A DNA stretch of 64,000 bases from Ascarosepion bandense. Taxonomy: Eukaryota; Mollusca; Cephalopoda; Sepiida; Sepiidae. The stretch's first letter is position 1, and each line of letters begins with the position of its first letter. The stretch covers positions 853,501-917,500 of the forward strand of contig JBBBDQ010001294.1 of the NCBI GenBank assembly GCA_037127315.1, written 5' to 3'. Of this stretch, positions 1 to 10,430 are shown piece by piece. The notes beneath the pieces were generated by a model. That model worked only from the letters and a program-made list of their open reading frames with translations, was not told where the DNA came from and made no database searches. The position numbers and the translations under genes are program-made.

Positions 1-44
1 AAATGTGAGAAAAATACAAACAGTAGGAGAAGGATTTTGAGTCT

Positions 45-740
45 GAGTTTTGTTTAACAACATATCAAACTGTGTGGTTTATTTAATGCCAAAAAGTTAG
101 GATTTAGGGTATTTAGTCAGATTTCGATGAAAAAAGTTTTTTCTTTTGTAGAAAACTCAAGACTGGTTTTGTCTTATGTCTTGTTGCTAATAGTTTGTTC
201 TTCAAGAATGTATTAATGATAATATTTTTTCTTCAAATATGTATTGTTGGTAATATTTCTTTCAAATATGCATAGCTGGTAATATTCTTTCTTAAAAATG
301 TATAGTTGATTTTCTAAGTGCTGCTTAGATGTGGCACAACAATGAGAGTATGGGGTACCTAGTGAGAATCAAAATCAATACTCACTTGTAATAGGTTCTA
401 GCAAGACAAGCTTGTTAACAATTACACCACACTGAGGTGCCTTAAAAAATGAATAGTTGATAATATTTATTTTCAAAAATGTATTATTGATAATATTTAA
501 TATGTATAGTTGGTAATATTTGTTTTACAAAAAGCATTGTTGGTAATATTTTTTCTTAAAAAAAATTGCTAGAAATTTTACTATAAAAGTGTATTTTTAT
601 ACTTTCATAGTATTTGAACCCAGTTTATCGAGTTGACCATTGGTGGGGCCCTAACAGTTGCTACCACACTGGATCATAGTTGAACCTAGGAACAACAGCA
701 ATTAAGAAGTGGTTCTATGCTCCTCAAAACCTCCCAATCA
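45..740 (+). repeat. Interspersed repeat family D, copy 1
   Basis: Starts with a TTTAACAACATATCAA motif and ends near a segment reading TGGGGCCCTAACAG followed by GCTACCACAC. The same two end blocks recur at 9530, 32370-32720 and 43840-44115. The middle (about 205-560) holds about eight diverged copies of a 30-bp unit of the type AAAATGTATTGTTGGTAATA, split by a SINE at 311-441. No reading frame is preserved. The class of this element is not recognised. Confidence 0.6.
311..441 (-). mobile_element. tRNA-derived SINE, family 1, copy a
   Basis: On the minus strand this begins with a tRNA-like A-box region (GTGGTGTAATTGTTAACAAG) followed by a B-box-like segment, and it ends in the family tail GCTTAGATGTGGCAC read on plus. 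Flanks of about 19 bases (TTAAAAATGTATAGTTGAT and a near copy) look like target-site duplications, but they lie within a tandem repeat, so this is ambiguous. Other copies are at 31667, 35631 and 48549. Confidence 0.75.
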
Positions 741-891
741 GAGAGACCTTGCTGCCAGATGCAGTTTATCATCATACCCAGGATGAAGTACAAGGAGAGG
801 GAATCAAAACCATGTCAACCATTTTTGTAAAAAGGGAAATTTAACAAAAGTTGCTCACTGCAAAAACAGAAAAGCCAGAATATATATATAT

Positions 892-1415
892 ATTTTTTAT
901 AATTGTTTCACCCCAAGCAAGGCAGTATAGCCACTGGTGCGCAGGGGGTTACATGAGAGGAGAGCAAAAAAAAGAACAGGATACAGAGGGTTTTGAAGAA
1001 AAGATATGAGAAAGATGGGAATCAGAGATAAATGATGGCAATGAAGATTGTAGCTATCAGGGAAGTAAATATACAGAAGGGAGTTCCATAGGTAGGAAGT
1101 GCAAGAAAAGAAACTGATAGACTAGAAGTGGAAGTTACATTTGACTGTTTTCACTGTAAAAATGTTGGTATTTAGTTGCAAATCTAGTAGCTCGAGTAAA
1201 TTTGTGTAGATGGGGCACCAGGGAAATATTTGTAGAAAAGACAGAGAGAAATCACATCACATCAATGAGAAAGTGACTCAAATCGAGCTGTCAAATCGGG
1301 ATCGATTAAATTGCAGATCTTCCTTTGGATTTTGTTGAGAACTCCAAGATGAACAGCAGGAGCACCCGACCATATATGGCAACACTATTCAATTCACAAA
1401 GGAATGTTAGATTTG
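892..1415 (-). mobile_element. Jockey/CR1-like non-LTR retrotransposon 3' end, relic 1
   Basis: The 3' end of the element lies on the left, at a poly(T) stretch followed by TTTCACCCCAAGCAAGGC, a terminus shared with copies at 2818, 21811 and 61650. The minus strand further in retains the C-terminal reverse-transcriptase tail of this family: blocks related to WNSLP, ATRSHPF, LCLFYKYFHG and PLSHxRDVASL can be traced through stop codons and frameshifts. 5'-truncated and not functional. Confidence 0.75.
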
Positions 1416-1431
1416 TATAATATATATATTC

Positions 1432-2720
1432 TAAACACCTTTTTTAATCATTTGACCCCAAGTAAGGTAACAAAGCCACTAAAATACAAGCAGTTATAGT
1501 TGGAAAATCTGTACAAAACACTATCAAAGAGAAAAAGCAGTAAAAGAACAAGAATTAAACTGCCACACTCTACATTATTCATAAGTATTACTTCTTCCAC
1601 AATATATAGTAGCTACTTAAATACAAACAGCAATAGCCTTGATTGTGTTCCAAGTCAAAACAGTTTTTTGCTTTTGCTATAGAAGGATGTGACAACACTA
1701 TCATGAAATTTAAATATACTCTTATTTGACAAGTGAAGTCAACTGCAATGGCAGGACAAATGCTTTCCTTTGTTGACTGAAGTTGTCTAAAAAGTTTTTA
1801 AGGTTAAGAAGACAGTAGATAATGATTGTCATTGCATTTAAATTTTTGAAGATCTAGGTTGACTGTGAAGCAAGGAGCCAGAAGAGAGTTCCACAAGCGA
1901 GATGTGTGACAGAAGTAACTGTTAGCATAGAAGATTGTGCAAATTTAACTTTGCCACTGATCTAGTCAGTCAGTCACTCAGTTATGTGATACATGCTTGA
2001 GTGGTCATGTCTTTTTCAATACATGACTGCCTAGGCAGAAAATTTTCCCGCAACAGGTTGACATTTCTTTCTGTATTAGACTGGTTGCCAAACAAGGCTA
2101 TAGAACCTAATCTGTCCTACTGTTCAACCCATAGAAAGAACAGATGAATTAATACTTTTCACATTACATACTTTGTGTGTAAATGAATGAAACAAATTTA
2201 AGCTTGACTTTCTGATTTCTCATTCTGAGCTGATATCCATTAAACCACAATACACATCAAATCTAGTTCTGTGCTTAAATTCATAAAGTCTAGTTACCAT
2301 AGAGAACAGTTCATCTGAACATTTACCATGAAAGTATTTACAGAAAAGACATAAGGAAGCTACATTATGGTGGAGGGAAAGTGATTGAAGCTGAGATGCA
2401 TGGTCAGTACCAATAAAATTGGTGATACTTGTTTGAAGTTTATCAAGAATTTCTAAATATATAGCAGAAGCACCAGACCTGACGTAGCAGAAGTATTCAA
2501 AACAAGGGTGAATGGTAGATTTATAAGATAGTTTCTGATGAGAAATATTCTCCAGTACTTTCCTAGCAGCAGACCTATCTATTGATTCAATATAATCTTT
2601 CCACATGCGTTAATCTGAGAAGGTGTGATGAGTCACTCACCTAGAGTTCAGCATCAGCCACGATGATGAAAGTTAAAAAGAGTTTTCTCAGACATTTTGG
2701 TGACATTAAAATTAAAAAGC
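1432..2720 (-). mobile_element. Jockey/CR1-like non-LTR relic 2, split by a SINE
   Basis: A second 3' terminus (CATTTGACCCCAAGTAAGG) opens this copy. It runs to 1963, is interrupted by a family 2 SINE (1964-2262), and resumes to about 2720. The minus-strand frame at 2606-2220 (128 codons) has the recognisable family segment with IESIDRSAARK, ILDKLQTSITNFIGTD, LHHNVASLCLFCKYFHG and CSDELFSM. This is the region after the RT palm and thumb. The frame is open by chance between decayed parts; there is no start of a functional protein. Confidence 0.75.
1964..2262 (-). mobile_element. tRNA-derived SINE, family 2, copy a
   Basis: Near full-length and inserted inside the Jockey-like relic. On minus it starts with the tRNA-like head (TGTGGTTTAATGGATATCAG, matching the A box), passes the B-box region, then the body words GGACAGATTAGG and GGTTCTATAG, and ends with the CTGACTGACTGAC tail. 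The host element continues on both sides, so the SINE is the younger insertion. Confidence 0.8.
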
Positions 2721-2817
2721 CATTCATGACAACAGAAAGTAAATCATTTTTTATATTAGCTGCCAATTTGACCTTATCAAACTGCCTAGACTCATTATTC
2801 TTCTTCTTTTATGTGCC

Positions 2818-3842
2818 ATATTTTTTTATAATCATTTCACCCCAAGCAACGCAGAACTGTCACTGGTGCAAAGTGGTTACATAAGAGGGGAATGATGAGA
2901 AAGAGGAACAAGTTACAGGGGTGTCAGAAAATTAGTAAGAAAATGATGAGAATAGAGGTGTGAAGAGGGCTGCACAAGAGTAGAGTGGAAAGGAAGAACA
3001 TAAAACAAGGGTTGTCAAGGAAAGGATGCAAGTCAAGGTGATAAGAGATGGCAATTGACTTTGCATTTAAAATCTTGGAGAGTGTAACTTTCAGAGAAGC
3101 AAGTATACAGAAGGGAATTCCACAGGTGAGAAGTGCGAGCAAAGAAGCTGCTACAGTAAAAGTGGCAGTTAAATTTGATTGGTTTCATGCAGAGGGAGCA
3201 TCAGGGAGCTAAGCTCATTGGAACAGAAGCCATGAAAGTATTTGTAGAAGAGACAGAGGGAAGCCACATCAGTTAGAAAGTGACTGGAGTTAAGCTACCA
3301 GGTCAGGATTAATTACATTACAGATTCTTTGTTGAATTGTGTCAAGAAGCTCGAGATGAATATGTACCCCTACCACCCAACCATGATGTGACAGCAGTAT
3401 TCACTGCACAGGCGAACGGTAGATTTATATGTGTGCAAGATGAATTTAGATGAGAAAACTTCCTGGCCCAATAAAGTGAACCAAACTTCTGAGCAGCAGA
3501 TTTATCTATGGATTCAATGTAGTCATTCCTCTTGAGATTGGTTGATAGATTTAGGCCAAGGAGGCAGTGTTTTGCTTTCAAAGAGACTAAACTGATCCAT
3601 TCTAATAGGGGATATTTCATTTTGGAAGCATTAAAATTTATGAGCCATTTCTTGCCCCAGTCTACCACAGATTAGAGGTTCTTTTCAAGATCAGCAGTGA
3701 AATTAGCTTTGTCAGCCTAGACAGATTTTTCTTATCAACATGGGAGTAAATGGTTGTGTTGTCAGCATAAATGCCTATTTGGGATCTGAATATATCAGGG
3801 AGATTGTTGATGAAGATCAGAAAAGTGTAGGACCTAGACTAG
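2818..3842 (-). pseudogene. Jockey/CR1-like non-LTR relic 3 with RT catalytic region
   Basis: The longest copy of this family. Its 3' terminus is at 2818 (poly(T), CATTTCACCCCAAGCAA). Going leftward on the minus strand, 3840-3720 encodes the RT palm with GPTLFLIFINNLPD and the catalytic box as YADN (the usual second Asp is Asn in GIYADNTTIY). The 108-codon frame at 3668-3342 covers the DWGKKWLINFNASK block, the downstream sheet of the palm and thumb. Frameshifts separate these pieces. In active relatives this enzyme copies the element RNA at a nicked chromosomal target. Here it is a broken relic. Confidence 0.75.
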
Positions 3843-3844
3843 AG

Positions 3845-3915
3845 CCTTGAGGATGTAGGCAATCATGGCCCTCCACATCTTACTGTCACTTGTAGTTCTT
3901 AATATATTTTGTCCT
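3845..3915 (-). mobile_element. Small RTE 3'-end fragment
   Basis: The words GTAGGCAATCATGGCC and TTGTAGTTCTTAA match the minus-strand 3' coding end seen in full at 28180-28250 and 38620. Jockey-like sequence resumes to the right, so the junction is chimeric. Confidence 0.5.
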
Positions 3916-4149
3916 GACAGGAATAATTGGTTGTGCCATCAGCATCAATACTGTGTTGAGAACTGATGCCATTATGAAGGTCATTCATAAAAATTAAGAA
4001 CAACTAGACTGGATAAGAGGCTTTAGCTTTGGATAGCAACTTGTCTATATCTCACTGTGTGGAATTGAGTAGTCTGAACTCTCTAACCTTGGTAGGTAAT
4101 CTTCCTAGAGATGGTATCTCGATAAAAAACATTGAGTTCCCAGTCTCCT

Positions 4150-4332
4150 AAACTGGTTGGGATTAGTAAGGGCATACAGCTGTAAAACTCATTCCAATAT
4201 TACATCATGGTTCACTGATGGAGCTACCAAGAAAACCCTGTTCAACCCATGCTAGCATGGAAACAGATATTAAATGATAATGATGATGATGATAATGAGT
4301 TCATGATGATGATGATGATGATGATGATGATA
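4150..4332 (+). repeat. Repeat terminus ending in (GAT)n
   Basis: The sequence ends with CAACCCATGCTAGCATGGAA followed by a short AT-rich link and a (GAT)n tract (about 4276-4331). I know this terminus as abundant in octopus and squid intergenic DNA; its class is unclear. Only one copy is in the window. Confidence 0.55.
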
Positions 4333-4494
4333 AGCATGGGTCCATGGATAGAGCCTTAGGCAATGCCTGCATTAATACACAAAGATTTAGAGAAGTGGCC
4401 ATTCAGGACCACTTTCACTTAGTGATTTGATAAAAAAGACTGAGTCAGTTTAAAAATCCATCCATTAAAATCAAATTGGAAAAGGATACTCGAA

Positions 4495-5187
4495 ATGGTA
4501 CTCACTAAAGGAAACGATAGTGACATCAGCAAACAACATTGCCCCAAAGGAAATCAGGCGCAGAAGAAAAATGAGTGGATAACTGAAGAGATTCTTGACA
4601 TGATGCAAAAGAGGCAGAAAATGATATCAAGACATAGAATGGAGTACAGGAAACTACACAAGGAAATAAGAAGAAAATGCATGCAGGCTAAAGAGGAATG
4701 GCTCAATGACAAATGTGCAGAAGTAGAGAGACTGGGCAGGCATAATAAAGCAGACATGCATAATGAAATAAAAGAACTGACAAGAAAAAAACCCTGCTCT
4801 TCAACAGGATGTATAAAATCCAAGAATGGGACAATCATATTGAAAAAAGAGGAAATACTGCAACGATGGGAAGAATATATAAAAGATCTTTTCCACGACA
4901 AGAGAGAGCAACCGATAATACACAAAGATGTGGACAGACCAGAAATATTAAAGTCTGAAGTGGAATCTGCAATAGCCAAACTGAACAGAAACAAAGCAGC
5001 GGGACTAGATAGCATAGTCATAGAGCTTCTAATAGACTTGGAAGAATTTGGCATAGAGAAAATTACAGAAATAATAAATGAAATTTATAATTGTGGTGTA
5101 ATACCAGATGATCTCAAAAAGCTGATCTTCATAGCCCTACTTAAGAAGCCAGGTGCAAACGAGTACGAACTCCACAGAACCATCAGA
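4495..5187 (+). pseudogene. RTE-like endonuclease/reverse transcriptase, central fragment
   Basis: An open frame of about 230 codons. It covers the linker between the APE-type endonuclease and the RT domain: a basic, charged helical part (WITEEILDMMQKRQKMI, KLHKEIRRKCMQAKEEWL), then LQRWEEYIKDLFHDKREQ, and the start of the RT fingers with KLNRNKAAGLDSI and LKKLIFIALLKKPGANEYELHRTI. The catalytic FADD or YADD box is missing because the sequence switches at about 5187 to an inverted RTE 3' piece. The endonuclease is also missing on the 5' side. This is the best-preserved open frame in the window, but it is a transposon fragment and not a host gene. Confidence 0.85.
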
Positions 5188-5562
5188 AGTCCTCCTTCTT
5201 CATTACATGCTTAGAAAGTTCAACCACCTCTTTTTGGTGTTAAGTATTTAGTACCTGATTTCTTAGGAAGTGCTATGAAAATAGCTTCCTGTATCTCACC
5301 ACTGTTGTAGATTTAATTTATTATTTTTGTGATCTTGTCTATGCCTAATTCATCTATGGCTGCCAGCATCTATATTACTATTTTGTCTGACATTGCTGTA
5401 TCTGTTCAATTTGATCAGTACAGCTTTCATTTCAATTCTTAATATTCCCTGTTCTCTTTTGTTATGGAAGCATTCTTCGATATATTTATTCCATCTCTGA
5501 AGTTTGTTCATTGTTCCATATATTTTCTGCAAAGGTTGATAAACCATAAAAAACAAATCAAT
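5188..5562 (-). pseudogene. Inverted RTE fragment adjoining the plus-strand copy
   Basis: On minus, 5565-5350 retains LQRWNKYIEECFHNKREQ and AVLIKLNRY, homologous to the 4880-5010 part of the plus copy. 5188-5260 matches the RTE 3' coding region (compare 28380-28440). Two RTE pieces thus face each other. The rightmost bases (about 5519-5562) carry a fragment of repeat family D. Confidence 0.65.
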
Positions 5563-5639
5563 CAATCTGTTACTAACAACTGAGCTCTTCAGTATGGTAC
5601 CTAAACTATTTCACTGGTGTCAAGATCTTATTAATTTAC

Positions 5640-5918
5640 AGTTGAGCTGGCTAGATGTTGCCATACATTCTATGCTAATGGTTTTTTTTCTCACACTTCT
5701 CTCTTGTGAAACTCCCTTCCAGCTCCATGCTTTCCAACCAACTTTAATCTGCAAAATTTAAATGCAATGTCAAAAGCTATCTAATATTCTCGCAATTATT
5801 CTTTTCTCTTCCCACTCATTATTAATGTTTCTGTTCCTAATTCTTCCACACTTTCTAACTCATTGTATCTTAGTGGCTTTACTGCCTTGCATGGAGTAAG
5901 CAAATTTAAAAAAATGCA
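5640..5918 (+). pseudogene. Jockey/CR1-like 3' end, plus strand
   Basis: The plus strand encodes the family C-terminus (NSLPAPCF, NLQNLNAM), then runs to the terminus TGCCTTGCATGGAGTAAGC and an A-rich tail at about 5915. It is the only copy of this family in the window on the plus strand. Degenerate, with a stop just before the NSLP block. Confidence 0.6.
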
Positions 5919-6791
5919 TTCTGTACCTAATAAGATTCACCACATTTTATCATCAAGAAATACTGATGACTACGAAATACATTTTATTAATTATTCTTGT
6001 TCCCTGTGTTTGAAATCTGTGTAATCGCCATAGTTTTGAGAGGCAAAATATAGTTGGTTGATAATGAATAGGCTGAAATACTTAAGAAATTAATTCTTCA
6101 AAGATCTGTGAGTTTGGCTGTAAAACTTAGAAATTAATGCTATTAAAAACTCATCTTTCAGACAATATGAACAACACTGCAAGTGGGAGCTGAACTGTTT
6201 TTATTGCAACTCTCCAGATCTTAATGATAAAAGTGCAGACAATTTATTTTTGGTTCTTTCATTCCTCACTTTTTATTTTATTTCACTTTAATATTTGAAT
6301 TCACACACTTTTTTTTTCTTTCTAAATTCATATATTTTATTTCGACTGTCACAAGTAATAGAAACCAGACAGTAAATTACCAAGACAAGGAAACAATACA
6401 AAAATATTAAACAATTAACTAAAAAATGTTTTTTTCTCTTCAAACCCATCTTTCAATCAGAATGATACAAAATCATTTTGATAATTCTAGGGATCACTAA
6501 AGAAATAAGGCACACATTCAGTACAGATTAAGCATGAAACTAAAAAGACACAATACATAAAAGTAAAATGATTTGCTGATAAAAGTCTTACAAAATAACC
6601 CGTCATTGGTGAGTAGGAGTGGGAGTTTCATACTTTTGCCAAGGGCATTTGCATATATGAGAATTATAATGAATCTAAATGTAAGATACTCAATAATAGG
6701 CAAATCAATATATTGCCGTCATTTTAGACAGAATATTGATATAATTATTTTGCTATCATTTTTGATGGCATAGACCCACGCATATTAGAAT
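5919..6791. other. AT-rich DNA without a recognised feature
   Basis: No coding similarity, no tandem array and no repeat shared with the rest of the window. Short open frames here (60-66 codons) overlap on both strands and look like chance in AT-rich sequence. Confidence 0.5.
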
Positions 6792-7480
6792 TGTAGAGGA
6801 TAGGAAATTAAGAATTAAAATCAACCTTTTCCTTCACTTTTAAAATTCACAATGACATGTGAAATCCTGGTTTTGCTAAATAGATAAAGGATTGAGCATG
6901 TGCTTAAACAAAAAGTCGAAACCGGATTTTGCGAGTAGATGTCAAATTGGTTTTCTGACTAATGGGAGTGATTTGCAAGACTAAAAAGATTTAGCAATCC
7001 AGTGTGAAAAATCTAAATGACTATAAAATGCCTCCGTTAGCATCATTTAAACAGTCAGATGGGAGCAGCAATACTACACGCTAAAATGAAACTTCAACCA
7101 CAACCCACCCGGATGGAAGGTCGTGTCGCACTTGTTCTCTTTTTCTTCTTTCTCGTGTGCTGATTCCTTTTACTTTTTCTTCTCTATTCTCAACATTCCT
7201 ACTTAACGATAACATACACCCAAAAAGGACTACTACAAACTCTGCACTTAACTTCTTGATAATATTTCTAAATAACATTAACTTCTACGAATTCTTGTTA
7301 TTCTTTTCAGTCAATAAATTTCTATCTGAACATGCAAAATGTATATTTTTATTCTTCCACTATTCCACTATTCTTGAAAATCTTCTGATAATTCTGGATA
7401 AAACTTGTAAGTTGTAGGAAGTTTGGTTAAGTATGACACAAGGCTGAATTAATAAATATTAACCATCCTCTATATCTACA
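6792..7480 (+). mobile_element. LTR of a retrotransposon, copy 1 (TGT...ACA)
   Basis: Begins TGTAGAGGATAG and ends ATATCTACA. A homologous copy starts at 53039. A TATAAA box lies at 7022-7027, followed by a GGGAGCAGC segment conserved in both copies (likely R region), and an AATAAA polyadenylation signal at 7313-7318 is also conserved. A primer-binding-like sequence begins two bases downstream (TGGTGACCCCCGACA at 7482). This is therefore a 5' LTR, with its internal region lost after about 140 bp. A Gypsy-type origin is likely but not shown. Confidence 0.7.
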
Positions 7481-7481
7481 C

Positions 7482-7619
7482 TGGTGACCCCCGACATCTG
7501 AAAAGGAACATGCAATGGAAGAATCACTTCTTCACGAGTGAATCCTGATGTCCAAGGAACACACACCCTACTTTAATAATAATCTAGAACTGCATGCAGG
7601 TAGAAAATAAATTCTGTAA
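7482..7619 (+). other. Primer-binding-like site and short LTR-element leader
   Basis: TGGTGACCCCCGACATCTG directly after the LTR end fits the position and TGG start of a tRNA primer-binding site. I could not assign the tRNA. The leader is cut off at about 7620 by RTE sequence. Confidence 0.5.
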
Positions 7620-8275
7620 AATGGACAAAAATAGAAAAGGACATAAAACAAGAGTGTATCTTCTCAGTAGACCCATTCAAGCTTTATGGTGAAGCATTCC
7701 TTATAGATTCAGAAGTCCTCCCAGGTTTCATTATTAGCGGCCACAATCTTAGCATCATTAAATACTCAGATAACACTGTGTTGATTGCAGACATAGAAAG
7801 TAAATTACAGGAACCCCTACAGAAGTTAGTAAAGGAAAGCCAGAATAAAGAACTAAATCTCAATTGTAAGAACTGGTTGTCAACAAAAAGAAAAGCCCAA
7901 CATGCAAATTGAAATTAGAAATGTTAAAATCAAACAACTACAAGAATTTAAATATCTAGGATGTGTTTTAACAGAGGATGGAAAATGCAACACCAAAAAA
8001 GGCACATTTTGATAACAAAAAGTGCCTCACAGGAACCCCTACAGAAGGTAGAAAGGGAAAGAGAGAAGAAAGGACTAAATTTCATCTGTAGGTAGACACG
8101 ACAGGCCCAGATGTGAATTAATAACAATCAAGTGTAACTTATTCTTCTATGAAGACATCTATTGCAATTAATATTACAAAAATAATTACCCCTACAGAAG
8201 GCAGTAAATGAAAGCAAGAAAAAAGGACTAAGCATGTAAGAAAATAGAATGTCTGGTTGTCAGAAAAAAGATGTG
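7620..8275 (+). pseudogene. RTE reverse-transcriptase relic with repeated segment
   Basis: 7700-7990 translates, with stops, to the RT palm and beyond: IIKYSDNTVLIADIESKLQE (catalytic box SDN in place of YADD), LQKLVKESQNKELNLNCKNW, and the block ISRMCF...RGWKMQH after a frameshift (original YLGCVLTEDGKCNT). The segment around CCCCTACAGAAG...GTAAA...GAAAG appears three times (about 7805-7895, 8030-8085, 8185-8270), so part of the RT was duplicated in tandem after insertion. Confidence 0.65.
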
Positions 8276-8688
8276 TATTTCATTTTCATCATATATTTAA
8301 TTTTTATTACAATTCTAATGATTGCTTTTTTAAGACAAACATTTGCCAAGGAGTGAAGGTAATTAAAATAATAGCAGTGTCAAGGAAAAGTTTTTTTTAA
8401 TTTTTTTTAGGCACAAATGTCAAAGTTTTCCATAATTCCTTTACTCTTATTTCATTTTATATTCATTTCAGATTTTATCTATTTATTTATTCTGTTTATT
8501 TATTTTTTTTTTTTTGGTGTGGGTTTCTGGGATGAGGACAAAAAATGCCTCCTTGTCTCTCTAATGTATTCTCCTAAAATAGTATGGGTCATATTTCATT
8601 TATATTGCAGATAATGAGTGCAAAGAAAACCCTGAAAACTGTGAACAAGTAACAAGGAAATGCATCAGTAAAAGATTAATGGTGATGA
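8276..8688. other. AT-rich DNA, nothing recognised
   Basis: T-rich and A-rich stretches with no repeat matching elsewhere in the window. Confidence 0.4.
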
Positions 8689-9040
8689 AAAGAAGAAAGA
8701 AAGATGGTAGCTCTTCCTGGTCCAAAACCTATAGTCATGACCTGTGCTTATCATCAAATACAGTATGGGGAGAGAGGGAGAGATAGTGAGAGAAACAAAA
8801 GGAAATCCATTTCTTTGTTTGCTCCCACTTCTATCTATCTATCTATCTATCTATCTATCCTTGTCTGTTCATATCTCTCTATCTATTTATATCTATGTAA
8901 AAGATTCTGTGACTTCTGTTAGTCTGTCTGTATGTCCATCACATCCTCTAAGATAGTCATACATTCATACATTGACCAATCAAAACCAAATTTTGGGGAG
9001 AAGTGCAAACAAGTAATGGGGTACAAAGTACAGTTGGTTT
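8689..9040 (+). repeat. Interspersed repeat with (CTAT)n core, plus copy
   Basis: Shares unique flanks on both sides of a tetranucleotide tract (8831-8859) with the inverted copy at 11063-11400: TGGTCCAAAACCTATAG on the left and CATTGACCAATCAAAACCA on the right. The tetranucleotide is therefore part of the element, not a chance microsatellite. Open frames across it are artefacts of the tract. Confidence 0.65.
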
Positions 9041-9294
9041 TACTAGGGTGCGTAAAAACTGCAAATAAGTGTCTTTGAGAAGATATTTTTTCAAACAAAT
9101 CAGCTCATTCAAATTTCACTGATTGGTTTTGCAAAACTGAATGAAATGTAGAGTTTATAAATCCTAACAAAAATGTTAGTGATAACTTCCACAATACTAA
9201 GTACTGTGAGGATTTCATCCTGTGCCACTCATATGATGCCAAGATATTGGAGCAGAACTACCTGATACAGCAGATTGGTAATGGAACGTCTTTG

Positions 9295-9500
9295 TTAGAT
9301 TCTGGTTGAATGTGGTATCAATGAAACAGGGTAATGGTGGTGATTATGAGGGAGACCTGGAATGGATAGTGAAGGAAGATTGAGCTGGATTCTGGTCATT
9401 GGTAATATCAATGACACAGTGTGATTATCGTGACAAGGGAGGCCTGGAACTAGAAAGAGAAGACATTGAGGTGTTAGAAACCACAGTGGTTGCATCAGGA
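9295..9500 (+). repeat. Two-copy local tandem duplication (about 92 bp)
   Basis: ATTCTGGTTGAATGTGGTAT and ATTCTGGTCATTGGTAATAT start two diverged units that each continue through ATCAATGAxACAG and GGxCTGGAA. No coding content. Confidence 0.5.
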
Positions 9501-9524
9501 ATCTGTTAGAATTGATTGGTTGGT

Positions 9525-9700
9525 TGGTTGTTTTGTTTTATGGTATATCAACCTCAGCAGGTCATTTATTGCCAACTAAATTTTATTTATTTATTGCTGG
9601 TCAACAATTTATTGTTGCTTTTTTTTTATATAACTTTTGTGTCTAGTAATACTTTTTTCTTTTCGAGTATCAAGAATCATTGGGATTTGTTTTTAAGGTC
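9525..9700 (+). repeat. Repeat family D, copy 2 (partial)
   Basis: TATGGTATATCAACCTCAGC with TCATTTATTGCC matches the left end block of family D. The 3' part is replaced by SINE sequence. Confidence 0.45.
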
Positions 9701-9862
9701 AGGGTCCCCAAGTTCTACCCTGTTATTTAACCCATAACTGAAGGGAAGGGATAGATCCCAAGGGTACCAGTGCTTAAGTGAATGCAGGATATTCAACTGG
9801 AATTCGAACTCGGCTCACTGATTTCACTTTCCGAGCCGATATTCACTGCACCACAACATACA
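9698..9862 (-). mobile_element. tRNA-derived SINE, family 2, copy b (3'-truncated)
   Basis: On minus it starts TGTTGTGGTGCAGTGAATAT (A box) and continues with GAGCCGAGTTCGAATTCC (B box) and the body to TTATGGGTTAAATAACAGG. The distal tail is missing. It starts only about 12 bases downstream of the 5S-like sequence, in the same orientation. Confidence 0.8.
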
Positions 9863-9873
9863 TCCATCACTAA

Positions 9874-9993
9874 ACGCTTACAGCACCTGGTATTTCTAAG
9901 CGGTCACCCATCTAGGTACTGACCAGGCTCAACGTTGCTTAACTTTGGTGATTAAAAGAGAACCGATGTATACAACGTGATATGGCCGTAAGC
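9874..9993 (-). pseudogene. 5S rRNA-like sequence
   Basis: A 120-base match to 5S rRNA over its whole length on minus: the 5' end GCTTACGGCCATATCACG, the internal AAGCAACGTTGAGCCTGG, GTACCTAGATGGGTGACCGC and the 3' end TACCAGGTGCTGTAAGCG. About a dozen differences from the usual animal 5S sequence, including GTCCG replaced by TTTTA before ATCACC, indicate a pseudogene or a SINE head. No second 5S unit or 5S spacer is present, so it is not part of an rDNA array. Confidence 0.85.
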
Positions 9994-10307
9994 CTGTTAG
10001 AGTTGAACCATCAGCTGCATTCTGCAAGGTGGGGGAAAGTTGGGTGAAATTAGTGAATCTTGGGTGAGACCATAGTTGTAACAAGAGAAGTGATCAGAGA
10101 AGTGACAACAACAGTGAGCTTGCGTGCCAACAGGTGGCCTTTTGGCCTGCAACTGTGTTAGTTGTTTGCTATGGGTTTTATTGTAAGCAAATCTGGTGGT
10201 ATGTATAGAAAACAACATTTTATTTTGTCTTTTACTATCTTAGTGTTCACATCTTGCTTATATGTACAGTGAATCAGAAAAAGACATAATTGCAGCATAC
10301 ACATGCG
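9994..10307. other. No recognised feature
   Basis: Unique sequence between the 5S-like element and a (AT)n tract; nothing recognised. Confidence 0.4.
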
Positions 10308-10430
10308 TATATATATATATATATATATATATCCGAGTGAAAAGGAACGAAGAAAAATTTTTTTTACAACATCCAAAACATTAATTTAAAACAATGCTCG
10401 ATATATAATATATAGAGCTGTGAATATTTA

